64,000 nt of DNA from NCBI GenBank assembly GCA_902609095.1, contig CACLQQ010000001.1, forward strand, positions 1 through 64,000, in the 5' to 3' direction. A program made the translations under genes and the position numbers. Every line of letters begins with the position of its first letter. Position 1 is the stretch's first letter. Below the pieces are notes generated by a model. The model searched no databases and was not told where the DNA came from. It was given only the letters and a program-made list of their open reading frames with translations. Source of the stretch: an uncultured Bacteroidota bacterium. Lineage in GTDB: Bacteria; Bacteroidota; Bacteroidia; Chitinophagales; Saprospiraceae. Below are positions 51,858 to 62,610 of this stretch, in pieces.

Positions 51858-52093
51858 TTATTTAAAAAGTAAACAGCACATATATATTATATCATGCCAT
51901 TAATTAAGACTATATGAAATATATCAGTGGAGGTGATATCACTACATTTAACTTTACCTTTGATCATAGTTTTACTCCATATTCTTCTGCTCCCTGTTTT
52001 GATTGATTCAGGAGAGATGCGCTCTACAATTTACTCTTCTAACAACTCTCAGCGTAACATAAATTGAACTAAGCTATGTGGCAAGAGCTTACT

Positions 52094-52822
52094 TTACCAT
52101 AAGGTTCTTCTCAATTTCAAACCTGATGGCATATAATGTTTACCTCGCTCAAAGGCTCTCCACACATCTCCAGCTACTTCCTCTTTGGTAGTAGCCACTA
52201 ATCCCTCAAATGTTTTCACCTTATTCATATTAGCAACTTTTTTAAAAGGCGTATTGCTGATAACCGAAGGGCATATTGTGATTATTCTAACAGCGGAGTC
52301 AAGAGCTTTCAACTCTTCATGAAGACTGAGGAGGCTATAATGCTTGACAAAAGCCTTAGTAGCAGCATAAGTAGCCATTTTCGGAACTGGTTGAAATGAA
52401 GTATTGGAGCTGATATTTATAATTGTTCCCGCACCTCTTTTCATCATATCATCCATGAACAAGCGAGTAAGTGTATATAGGTTCAGAACATTCAACTGAA
52501 TCATCTGACGCTCTCTATCAATGGGGATATCCCCAGCATATCCATAGGTGGCAAATCCTGTATTATTAATCAACACATCAACTTCACGTTCATTCTTACA
52601 TGTCCAGTCATATAAAGTTTGTGAGGAGTCCAATGGGGACAAATCAATGACTATTGTATCGAAGTTGATCTGCAGAAACTCCACCAAAAAGTTTTCTTTA
52701 GACGCTGCGAGCTCATCGGCATAAAGTGAAGCCCATAGGATCTCATAACCATGCTGTGCAAAGCGCTTAGATATTTCGTAACCTATACCACTGGAACCAC
52801 CAGTTATTAGAACTGTCTTCAT
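52094..52822 (-). CDS. SDR-family short-chain dehydrogenase
   Basis: A ~242-aa NAD(P)-dependent oxidoreductase of the classical SDR fold: 'VLITGGSSGIGYEISKRFAQHG' (dinucleotide motif), 'VLINNTGFATYG' (NNxG-like), 'TIINISSNTSF' (catalytic Ser), 'YAATKAFVKHYSLLSL' (YxxxK). ATG 52822 (MKTVLITGG) fits the family; the track start 52849 is GTG. The substrate is unknown; the sequence resembles the DltE/YqjQ-like group. It starts about 34 nt after the TauE/SafE gene on the same strand, so the two are probably co-transcribed. Confidence 0.87.
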   Translation of the reverse strand: MKTVLITGGSSGIGYEISKRFAQHGYEILWASLYADELAASKENFLVEFLQINFDTIVIDLSPLDSSQTLYDWTCKNEREVDVLINNTGFATYGYAGDIPIDRERQMIQLNVLNLYTLTRLFMDDMMKRGAGTIINISSNTSFQPVPKMATYAATKAFVKHYSLLSLHEELKALDSAVRIITICPSVISNTPFKKVANMNKVKTFEGLVATTKEEVAGDVWRAFERGKHYMPSGLKLRRTLW

Positions 52823-52855
52823 TACTAATGATTGTTGATGAAATTTCACTACATC

Positions 52856-53602
52856 CTAACTATAGAATAGAAGTCGTATCGCTACAAACATAATGACAAG
52901 GGCAGTAATTCGTCGGACGACCAAAGGATTCAGCTTTCTAATAGTCAATCTAATTCCAATCTGACCTCCAACAAAAACGGCAACAAGCAGAATAATCAAA
53001 CGAATAGAGTCAACCGACCAACCATGAGTATACATCTGACCGGTCAATCCAGATATAGAATTGACTAAAATGAACAGCGCAGTAGTAGCGGCAATCGTCT
53101 TCGCCCGCCCCCACTTAGAAATATATAAGATTGGGGATAAGAAAATACCACCTCCTATACCAACCAAACCAGATAAAAAGCCAATACCGCCACCTATCAA
53201 TCCATTGCTATATTTCGACAGTTTTTTAATTGAAGTTTCTGCCGAATCTGTCGTGATCAATAACATAATTAAACTTGCGATTAATAAGGTAACTCCCAAT
53301 ATATCAAAATATAAAACTTGAGATATCCTTAAGGTCCCTCCTAAATACGATAGTGGCAAACTCAATGAGACGAGCGGTATAATGCGCTTAGAAGAGAGAA
53401 GTCCCTCTTTCCAAGTCAAATAAATACTTCCTGTGACTACAGTGATGTTACATAATAAGGCCAAGATCCGAATCTCCTGGAATGGCAAACCACTAATCGC
53501 TAATAAGGCTAAGTAACTCGATCCTCCTCCGAATCCTGCCGCAGAATAAATGACGGCTATCCCAAAAAAGTAAATGGCCAATTGCCATAATTCTATTTCC
53601 AT
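52856..53602 (-). CDS. TauE/SafE family anion transporter
   Basis: A 248-aa membrane protein with about eight hydrophobic helices. The family hallmarks are two related Gly-rich motifs, 'IYSAAGFGGGSSYLALLAISGLP' in the first half and 'GGGIGFLSGLVGIGGGIFLSPILY' in the second. Relatives export sulfite or organosulfonates. The C-terminus ends in 'IRLLFYS'. Intact and near the SDR gene. The actual substrate is unknown. Confidence 0.87.
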   Translation of the reverse strand: MEIELWQLAIYFFGIAVIYSAAGFGGGSSYLALLAISGLPFQEIRILALLCNITVVTGSIYLTWKEGLLSSKRIIPLVSLSLPLSYLGGTLRISQVLYFDILGVTLLIASLIMLLITTDSAETSIKKLSKYSNGLIGGGIGFLSGLVGIGGGIFLSPILYISKWGRAKTIAATTALFILVNSISGLTGQMYTHGWSVDSIRLIILLVAVFVGGQIGIRLTIRKLNPLVVRRITALVIMFVAIRLLFYS

Positions 53603-53646
53603 CAGAATAAAACTAAGAGAAATCGTATTGACTCATAATATTACCA

Positions 53647-54129
53647 CTATGATTTAAGTGACTTTTTAGCCGCACAGATTGCCATTCCAACCAATAATAT
53701 AGCTGCCAATGCAGCAGTATAAAATGAGAAGTAACACAGAACATTCATAAATCCATCATGAGGTGCAAGACCTCTATTACTGATAAATGGTGCTGTTTTA
53801 TAGCCAATCAGATTGCCGTATAACATAGTCAGAATACATCGGTAAAAAATGGTTTCAAATTTCATTCTCATGAGTAGGTACGAACTCACGCTCACTATGG
53901 CCATAGTGAAAATACCGTTCATTATGGGACCAATATGGGCATTCCTCCAAAGCTCCTTAGTCATCGGCAATGACAGATCTATGGGAGGAATCGGCCAAAG
54001 CTCCAAAGAACCAGCCAATACCATAACCCATCCCAAACCACCGATAAGGCCTATACCAACACAAATAAAACTGTGAAGTACAATTTTGTGCTTGTGATTC
54101 TTAGTGAGTCGAGCTTCTTGTTCAGTCAT
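53647..54129 (-). CDS. Four-TM membrane protein, possibly styrene-oxide-isomerase-like
   Basis: A 160-aa protein with four hydrophobic helices. 'ELWRNAHIGPIMNGIFTMAIVSV' in helix 2 and 'GFMNVLCYFSFYTAALAAILLVG' in helix 4 faintly resemble the small styrene-oxide-isomerase/hydroxylaminobenzene-mutase-type membrane proteins, where a helix His binds heme. The similarity is from memory and weak. Same direction as the TauE/SafE and SDR genes (45-nt gap), so possibly the first gene of that run. Confidence 0.6.
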   Translation of the reverse strand: MTEQEARLTKNHKHKIVLHSFICVGIGLIGGLGWVMVLAGSLELWPIPPIDLSLPMTKELWRNAHIGPIMNGIFTMAIVSVSSYLLMRMKFETIFYRCILTMLYGNLIGYKTAPFISNRGLAPHDGFMNVLCYFSFYTAALAAILLVGMAICAAKKSLKS

Positions 54130-54168
54130 ATCGTTGGCTTATAAAGTTTTAACAGTGTTTGTTGCAGT

Positions 54169-57100
54169 CTATGATCTGAATCCATACAATAACACCTAAC
54201 AGACAGGCACAAAGATGAGAGTAACTAAGGTGCCAAATAGTAGATCAAACATAATTGCCGCAGCCAATGGCTCCCACATGATTCCTCCTTCAATGTAAAG
54301 TGGTATCATACTAAGCACTGTGGTGAAAGTAGTCAACATGTTCGGTCTAATACGCTGCAGACAAGCCTCCCTAATAACATCGATGAGGGCTAGTCCGTTA
54401 TCAGACTCTACCTTAATCTTATTGATCAGAACGATCGCATTATTAATGATGATACCTGCAAGTGAAATTATCCCAAGAAACGCAAAGAACCAGAAATAGG
54501 ACTGCAAGATGAGCAATCCAAAAATGACCCCTAAAATACCCAAAGGAATGGTCATCAGAACCATGAAAGTCTTACGAAAAGAATTAAACTGAATAATTAG
54601 CAGCATGATTATAATGAAGAAAGAAAATGGGAGCCATTCTGCTACAGGACCCATTGATTCGGCAGAGTTCTTGGCATCCCCACCTAATTCATATCGATAA
54701 ACATTGGGCCAAACTTCTTTCATCTGTTGATCCAACCATGGTGTAACCTCTGCTATAATAGCACAAGCGTTACCGTCTTCACTGAGCTGAGAAGATACAT
54801 TTACATTGCGTCGTAGATCCTTGCTGATAACATTAGCGAACTGCCAATCAACCTCGATATCTGACACTTGTGATAAAGGAATATTATGGCCAGTTTGCTG
54901 TAAATAGATATTGATACTCTCGAGCTTTTCTACCGTGACCCTATAATGGTTAAAGTCTCTCATGATAATACTAATATTATCCTTACCCTCTCTTTACTTA
55001 CCCACATCAAATCCAGTCAGTGCTGTCCTAATCGAGACAGCAATGTCTTGGTTAGATAGACCTACATTTTGAGTTTTAAAGGGGGTTTATAACTATGACT
55101 ATTTTTTTGTCTTTGGGCCCCAATCATCTTTGACATTCTTAGAGCCAAGCTGAGCCTTGAGTTTCATTCTCACAGACTCTACTATAGTGGAGAGTTGGTC
55201 GGCGTTCTTTCCTGATATCATTATCTCAATCGGTGTTCCCTCACCAACTGCACCCAATCTCTTGACCTTCACATCTGCTGTTGGGAAAGTTGCAAAAGCG
55301 AAACTGTCCAGTTTAGCTATTACATAACCGTTGTCATCTCCATAAGATGTATTCACGAGCATGTGAGCATAGTTTGCATTGGCTTCATCAGGATTATATC
55401 TTAAATCATAGGATTCAGGCCCCTTACCGATAAATGCGAACCAATCTATAACTCCCCGAGCTCTGGTATCACTCAATTGGTGATTTTCTTCCATGAAAAC
55501 CTCAGTCCTTTCAACCACCTCGGAGATGGTTTCTGATCTACTCCCCTAAGGAAGTTTGATGTCGGCAGTAATCAAGTTTCGCTCAGAGTCTGGAAAAAAC
55601 AGGAATGGGATCTTTCCAAACAAAATAAGTGAACCAAGAAAGACACCCATGACCGCAACTATAGAAATCACTTTAAAATCTAATGCTACATTGATCAATT
55701 TATTGTAATAGACCTTAAGTGACTCTATTACTCCATCAACAAGACTCTTACTATTATCATTTGGAGATAAAGCCTTTAGAAAATAATAGCTGAGCATGGT
55801 AATCATTGTCATAGATAAAAACCAAGAACTAACCAATTCTATGGTAATCACTACGAATAAAGGACCTACAATATCACCCATAGTCCCTTCAGCCAAGTAG
55901 AAAGACATAAAGACTACAGAGGTAGTCAAAGTTGAGATTAAAAGAGGAACAATCAATTCATCACAGGCCTCCTTGATAGCATTCCATTTATCAGCTCCAT
56001 TCTCGAGTTTAACCAAAACGGTCTCTGCTACCACTACCCCATTATCAACCATCAAGCCCAGCGCCATAATCAGTGCAGCTAATGAAACTTGATTAATACC
56101 TTGATCAAAGAACCCCATAAATAAAACGGTGGCTAAAATCACCCTGGGAACTAAGGAGGCAATGATAAATCCAGTCCTAAAGCCTAAGAAAATAAGCATA
56201 ACCACCAAAACCAAAAGAACTTTCTGAATAAGATTACATACAAAATTTCCTGCCTTCGAATCAATATAATAGTCTAATAATGATAGTTGTCTTAACTCAA
56301 GTCCAGCTGGTAGAGATTGGTTAAACTCAAGTAACATATCATCGATCTGTTTGCCTAACTGGACCACGTTAGCTCCATCCTTCAGAGCGATTGATAAGGC
56401 TAAGGCTCTCTTCCCATCAACTTTTATGATTTGGGTTGCAGGGTCACTATATCCTCTATGGATACTAGCAATATCCTGTAGATACAAAGACTGGCCATTT
56501 ACATTACGAATGATTGTATTCTTGATATCATTGACATTGTCAAAATTTCCTGTTGGCTCAATGATAATGCGCTCACCACCAATGTTCAATTACCCTCCAG
56601 AGTATAATATGTTAGTTCCGGCCAGAATAGAATGGATCTGAGAAGCGGTTATCTCAAGACTCGCCATCTTAGCATTATCGAATTCAAAGAATATTTGTCC
56701 TATCTGATCACCTCCAATCTCAACCTTGGAAGCTTCCTCTAAAGCAATAATCTAATCCCTTATCTCATCGGCAACTTTTTTAAGCTCAGCATACTGAAAC
56801 TCCAAATCTCCACGGTCATCATTATCTGAGATCAGACCTAACATGATACCATAAATGACACCAACGTCATCGTCCTTAAGGTTATAGTCCACTCCATCAG
56901 GAAACTCGATAGTATTAAGCTTCCTCCTTATCCTATCCCAGATTGCCTGTAATTCGGAAGCGGCTACTTCATTTTTTAAACTTATAGTCGCAACTGATAA
57001 GCCTGATCTGGATTGAGTAGTGATTTCTTAGAGTTCGGGTATTTCTTGAATTTTTTCTTCTACTTTTCGACTGACTAAATTCTCGAAACGCTCTGGACTT

Positions 57101-57261
57101 GCACCAGATAATTTGGATACTACAGAGTCTACTCTTTCTGTATATGGAGGCATACTATTCTGTGGCAAACTGAAATATGTCGTTAACCCTAATGCTGCAA
57201 AAAGAACGAATATAGATATAGCTATTCGGCTTCTTTTGATAGTAAATTCAGTAAGATTCAT
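54169..57261 (-). pseudogene. RND (AcrB/CzcA-type) efflux pump, heavily broken
   Basis: The minus strand from ATG 57261 to 54169 spells a normal-length (~1030 codons) RND pump: 'NLTEFTIKRSRIAISIFVL', 'PYTERVDSVVSKLSGASPERFENLVS', 'GVVVAETVLVKLENGADKWNAIKEACDELIVPLLISTLTTSVVFMSFYLAEG' (TM4-6 region), 'MIPLYIEGGIMWEPLAAAIMFDLLFGTLVTLIFVPV'. In-frame stops: TAA 57028-57030, TAG 56752-56754, TAA 56590-56592, TAG 55546-55548, a cluster at 55060-55101 with a compensating shift, TAA near 54996, TAG 54196-54198. All main pieces keep one frame, so damage is mostly by substitution. Last gene of the dead operon. Confidence 0.92.
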
Positions 57262-57279
57262 ATGTTACTACTTTTCGTT

Positions 57280-58439
57280 CTATAACATTACAGACATACC
57301 ATCCTGGAGTACATTCAAGCCTGCACTTGCCACAAGCTCTCCTTCCTTAACTCCTTCCAACACCTCAAAACCATAATCATTTAATAACCCCAAACTGATA
57401 GGCCTTTTATTTCAAACATAACTGTCATTCTCTTTGTTTCACACCTGTCCATAGATCCATTGTCCATCTTTACCAACTGCACTGGGTGGTCCTATTTTAG
57501 CTTTTTCACTGTGTCGTTTATCATCATACTGAAATGTAGCTGTAGCAGGCATCCCTGGACGAATTCGTTCATCATCATCTGTCAATCTAATAGTTACAGG
57601 ATATGTACTTACAGCGGAGCTGTAATCAATCTCATGAACTCTGCCATGAAGAATCGCTCCAGCTAATGAGTTAAAGACAACCGTTACTTCCTGATTGTAC
57701 TGGATCGAAGCAATCGCCCCTTCTGGCACACCTGCCTCTATGTCTGGATTGACAATAGAGTTAATCTCTATAATCTGACTTCCCTGATTTACAACTTCAT
57801 TTGGCTCTACATTAATGGCGGTTATCACCCCATTAAATGGAGCAGTCATCTCAATATAGGCGACTTGATTTGATGCGTTTGGTGATTGTTTTCAGAAGAC
57901 TCACTTGAGGCCTTAGCCGCTTCTATTTGACTAAGCGATGCTTTATAACTCTCATCTCCACTGAGATATGCAGATTTAGCTTGTTCGAAATCACTTAAAG
58001 AAATACTATTAGTCTCATATAATTTTTCATATCGTTGATAATTGGACTCTGCGTTTATCAGATTTGCTTTTGCACTCTCCAGTTGGGCTCGAGCATTCTC
58101 AATTTGAGCGTTGGAACTATGGATACTGGCTAATGACAAGTCGTAATTCACTTGATAGTCAGTATCATCCAGCTTAGCCAGCACGTGATCTCTCCTTACT
58201 AAATCACCAACTTTTACATAGATATTGTCGAAAATCCCACTCACTTTGAAGCTTAGGTGGGCCATACGCTGTGCCTTGGCAAGACCAGTATAGCTGTGCT
58301 CTCCAATAATATTGGTACTTCCCACAGTTACATACTTAACTGGACGAAGTACCTGTGTGGCTTCTTGTTCTTCTCCTCTACCCCCACATGCACAGCACAA
58401 TAAAAGCTCGAAAGGAAACACTCGCATTAATTTATTCAT
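57280..58439 (-). pseudogene. RND periplasmic adaptor (MFP/HlyD type), broken
   Basis: A lipoprotein-type start 'MNKLMRVFPFELLLCCACGG'. Then the adaptor layout: 'VGDLVRRDHVLAKLDDTDYQVNYDLSLAS' (lipoyl half), a helical hairpin ('SNAQIENARAQLESAKANLINAESNYQRYEKLYETNSISLSDFEQAKSAYL'), a one-base loss at about 57846-57870, 'MTAPFNGVITAINVEPNEVVNQGSQIIEI' (second lipoyl half), and a beta-barrel region. TGA at 57439-57441 and another 33 nt later cut off the membrane-proximal end '...GLNVLQDGMSVML' (to 57280). It would join the TolC and RND proteins. Overlaps the TolC gene end by 8 nt, 18 nt before the pump. Confidence 0.9.
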
Positions 58440-60810
58440 TCTTCTTTATTTCGGTGATGAAATCAAAATAGTCGATGATAAACTGCTGTCTTTCTTCCTC
58501 ATCAGTCAGCAGATAAATATTATTGGTCAATTTTTCAATGGTTAAGGCATCTATGATGAATTGATATCTCGAGGAAACCTCACCAAATTGAGCGGATAAT
58601 GCATTATTCTGTGCATCCAACAGTGTTACAATATTACTCACCCCTTCCTTATATAGATCTTGAACAATCTTCAGATATTGATTACTCGAAGTTTCGGCTT
58701 GTTGACTGAATTTAATCTCATTAAATGAGTTAGCTAAGTTCTCTAAGGATATTCTGATATTAAAAGCAAAGGTTAATTCTAAATCTGATTTGCTCAACTG
58801 TAATTGATCAATAAGAATCTCATCCTTCTGAATTTTCTTATTTCTTAATTGACCTTGAAATATAGGAAGCGATGCATTGAGAGCTATATTCCATGTAAGA
58901 ATTAAGGGATCTACTCCAAACTCGCCCAATTGATCATCTGAAATTCTCGTACCATATCTACCAAATACCTTGTCCAAATTGCCCTTTTATACCAGCTGTG
59001 GTTGATAGAGACTGCGTTTATGTGAGAGAGGTGAGCGTTTTTGAGCCTCAATAACATAACCAAGTTATTTTAGCTCTGGTGCTCTTTCATAAGTCCTATG
59101 AATTAAAAAATTGGCAAACTCTAAGAAATCATAGTGATTGGTAATGCCACCTCGAAGCTTATTTTGTGATAGAAACAAAATATCATTAAAGTCCTCGATA
59201 TCCTATAGAATTAGATGACGATCGAGAGAAATATTTAGTAAGGTATTAAAAGATATCATCCCCTGTTCTAATACCGTAGCTGCATCATCCAAAGAGATTT
59301 TATTGAGTGCTAACTGAGACTCAAATCCATAGACATCCGCCAAGCTAACAGTTCCTATGTTTGCTTTGGTTTTGACAATGTTCAAATTCTTCGAGGTAGT
59401 TTGAACATTATTATTTTGAATATTGAGATTCGCGTGAGTCTGCAGTAATCTTAGGTAAGCCGTACAAACATCCAACACTAAATCCAATTGGAGGGATAAT
59501 AACCCTTGTTTTTCAGATTCCAATAGCATCTTTTGAATCGATACGTTCGCATTAGCAGGTTCCGAGTAGAGCACTTGATTCACTTGGAAATTCCCACTCC
59601 ATTCTGTCTGTGGTGTAAGCTGATTGGCCGCAGCCAATAACTGTGCGGACCTACTGTCTAAATTCAATACACTTGAACTGAGTTCACCGTTGGGTCTAAG
59701 GTTTGATTGTGCTATCCTTATTTCCGTATTCTGAATCTCTCCGTTCTTCTTTTCTGTCAGGTAATTCAAGTTGTTTTCAAGTGCATGGGCAACTGCTGAT
59801 TCAATCGTATAATGCACATTTCTTTTTGGGATGATAGCAATCATACTTGCCTTACTTAATACCCCGAAAGAAGGATAAATATCAATCTGCTCCATAGTTG
59901 CAGCGTTAATCACAAAGTCCTCTTTAAGACCACTGATCTGTACTGGAAAGTCTTTTGGGTTTTGACCTTCCAAAATCTTCATCACATTCAGCGCAATCCT
60001 TCGGGCGTATACGCTGATATACTCTGAGGGTGAAATAGATACTAATACGCCTTTCTCGACATCAGTTCGACCAATTAGACTCAACGAGAGAAGTCCCAAT
60101 TCATTGATCAAACTAATTAATAAGTCATTATATGACTCATTAGCATATAGATTCGGAAGAAAGTAAATCGTATCGACATCATAATCTAACTACTCTACGT
60201 CATACGCTGGACCGGATGAAATAGACACAAATTGTGTATTAAAATCTATAGAACAAGATGCAATTAATGGTTCTATCCTTGATTTGAGCAACGGATCAGC
60301 AAATACACCCAACTTCTTGAACGGGATAAATCACCTGAAAAACCTCTAAGTCTCGTTCTACATTTAACGGACTCACTACGTAATTGTAGTTATTTATACC
60401 TGTTGTAGTCCTCTCCGATCGTTCCAAAGATATTCCTGCTAAGGAAGGAACAGGGTTATCATCCATCTGTGATAAGACATCCGAGGCTCCAAAACCTAAA
60501 GTTATAATGACCTCAGAACCGTCAATCATCGCATTACTAAAAATCGTGCTAAGCTCGCCGTCTTGCTCGTTAGAACTCTATAGTTAATGACATACTGATT
60601 CTCGAGTAAGGCATTGATCTCGCTCTGGATCAATTGTAAAAATAAAGAAGTCTCTCTATCTACATAATGTACTATTGTGATATCCGCTTGTTTATCCTGC
60701 CCTGACATTCCAACTGCTAAGCAGAACAGACTAATAAAGACAAGAATCATCTTGATACTAACATTATTGGGTATTAACAGCGTCACTCTTTGGAGTATAG
60801 GACTATACAA
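58432..60810 (-). pseudogene. TolC-family channel with N-terminal periplasmic-binding-like domain, broken
   Basis: Reads as one ~790-codon protein. Signal peptide ('MILVFISLFCLAVGMSGQ'). An ABC-substrate-binding-like alpha/beta domain follows ('ADITIVHYVDRETSLFLQLIQSEINALLENQYVINYRVL', 'SEVIITLGFGASDVLSQM', 'NPVPSLAGISLERSERT', 'SPLNVERDLEVFQVIYPV', 'LLSLSLIGRTDVEKGVLVSISP'). A TolC/OEP domain then begins near 59830 ('YTIESAVAHALENNLNYL'), with long coiled-coil repeats. Breaks: shifts near 60528 and 60305, TAG in 'YDVE-*-LDYD', then stops after 'HLIL' (59203), 'PELK' and 'PQLV' (58983). First gene of the dead tripartite efflux operon. Confidence 0.88.
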
Positions 60811-60933
60811 TAGCTGCCAAGATAGACATAATCCATTATGCTGTTATAATTATGATCTTGCTAATGTGCGAGGTGATCATTCTAAACCTGTGGAATAAAT
60901 AAAACGCTCCAATCTCTCTGCATCTCATATCAA

Positions 60934-62610
60934 TTAGTCAGCAAACAATGGCGGCCTCATTTCATCATATTCAGTTATTGATTGATAAGCATGCGCAAAT
61001 GATAGAATTGGAGCTTCTTGATAAAGGTTTCCGATAAAAGTGATACTCGTAGGATATCCATCCTTATCCAATCCTGTAGGAACTGTGACTACAGGGTGTC
61101 CTGTCAAATTAGTGATTAGAAGCTGACGACCACCAAAAGTCGGCGCAATAATCACATCATAATCTTGAAATAAATCATTTACTTCATTGATGAGTAACCT
61201 ACGAAATCTATTTGCTTGAAGGTATTCTACCGCTGGAATAAACCTGGATTGTCTTAGGGAGTTTGCTCGAGAACGCTTTGATTGCTGCACCATCTTATTA
61301 ACCTCTCCTGACCTGACTATATCATCGAACATAGCACCAGCTTCCGCACGGAGTATGATATCAAAAGCAGCAAAAGGATATTGCTGTGGCAATGATATAG
61401 GAGTAGGAACGATACCCATAGAATCCAACAGCAGCATAACTCTATCAAGATTCTCCTTAGCATCACTGGTATCAGATTCAATCAGATCTTGGAGACAGGC
61501 AACCTTTAATGTTGAAATATCAGTGTCTGAGCGATAGTCAAACCCTACTTGTTGGGTAGTTACATCAAGTGAGTCCTTGCCTCTGATAACTTCGAATACA
61601 ATGCTACAGTCCTCTGCAGATCGGCACATTGGGCCAACTTTATCCATTGACCAAGACAAGCTCATAACTCCATTTCTACTGACTCGACCATATGTGGGCC
61701 TTAGCCCTGTAATCCCGTTCCTATTACTAGGTGAAGTAATAGAGCCTAAAGTTTCGGTGCCTAAAGAAAAAGCCACTAAGCCTGCAGCTGTTGCCGATCC
61801 AGGACCAGCCGAAGATCCACTGGCTCCCTGTAGGGTATCCCAAGGATTCTTAGTTTTCCCGTCAAACCAAACATCCCCTCTGGCCAAAGCTCCGGTCGTT
61901 AACTTAGCTACCAGAACCGCGCCTGCATCATTCAATTTTTTGATGACTGTAGCAGTATAGTTTAGGTTTTGGTCTTTATATGGCATGGCACCCCAGGTCG
62001 TTTTATAGCCTTCTACTGCCATAAGATCCTTAGTTCCATATGGTATCCCTTGTAATAATCCTCTATCAATACCTTGCCAAAACTCTTCATCGGCTTTTGC
62101 GGCTTGCACCAAGGCCAATTCTTCTGTAATAGTAATGGCGCATTCCAGTACGGGATTATATTCTTTTAATCGTTGCAGATAAATGCTTGTCAATTCCAAA
62201 GAGCTTAGTTGATCTGATCTAAGTAAATAGGCGAGCTGTGGTATCGTACAATATGCTAATGCTGCATTACTCTGAGGCCTGGTGAATTCTGTCAGATCAG
62301 ATACACTAAACAAGTTATTAATCTGTGGCAACTCAAAACCATCAGGATGATGATCAAAAACAAGAGCTGGCAATGTTTCAAACGGAAGATAATAGGATCT
62401 AAGTGAATCATATCCACTTAGATTTCGATCCAAATAGCTCCGCATCGTATCTATATATTCACTCTTGAAATCCAAGTCTATAAGGGCCTGAGCATGCTCA
62501 ACTTCTCTTTGACTGATTTCATCGTCAGCATTAGAGGAACAAGAAAAGACACCTAAAGAGATCAGACTTATTAAGACAATTATAAAATCACCTAACTTCT
62601 GATTTATCAT
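60934..62610 (-). CDS. Amidase-signature enzyme, lipoprotein
   Basis: A 558-aa amidase-signature protein. The N-terminal 'VLISLISLGVFSCSS' is a lipoprotein signal (Cys of the lipobox at about residue 24). The Ser-cisSer-Lys triad is visible: Lys in 'PYGTKDLMA', cis-Ser in 'QGASGSSAGPGSATAAG', nucleophile Ser in 'ETLGSITSPSNRNGITGL'. It hydrolyses amide bonds at the periplasmic face; its substrate is unknown. Its ATG overlaps the stop of the upstream BNR gene by 4 nt (ATGA-type coupling), so the two are made together. Undamaged. Confidence 0.9.
   Translation of the reverse strand: MINQKLGDFIIVLISLISLGVFSCSSNADDEISQREVEHAQALIDLDFKSEYIDTMRSYLDRNLSGYDSLRSYYLPFETLPALVFDHHPDGFELPQINNLFSVSDLTEFTRPQSNAALAYCTIPQLAYLLRSDQLSSLELTSIYLQRLKEYNPVLECAITITEELALVQAAKADEEFWQGIDRGLLQGIPYGTKDLMAVEGYKTTWGAMPYKDQNLNYTATVIKKLNDAGAVLVAKLTTGALARGDVWFDGKTKNPWDTLQGASGSSAGPGSATAAGLVAFSLGTETLGSITSPSNRNGITGLRPTYGRVSRNGVMSLSWSMDKVGPMCRSAEDCSIVFEVIRGKDSLDVTTQQVGFDYRSDTDISTLKVACLQDLIESDTSDAKENLDRVMLLLDSMGIVPTPISLPQQYPFAAFDIILRAEAGAMFDDIVRSGEVNKMVQQSKRSRANSLRQSRFIPAVEYLQANRFRRLLINEVNDLFQDYDVIIAPTFGGRQLLITNLTGHPVVTVPTGLDKDGYPTSITFIGNLYQEAPILSFAHAYQSITEYDEMRPPLFAD

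Noticed and set aside
54169-57261. Split RND pump made of separate subunits
   Set aside because: The main pieces share one reading frame with only short gaps, and breaks fall inside conserved structural elements, not at domain borders.
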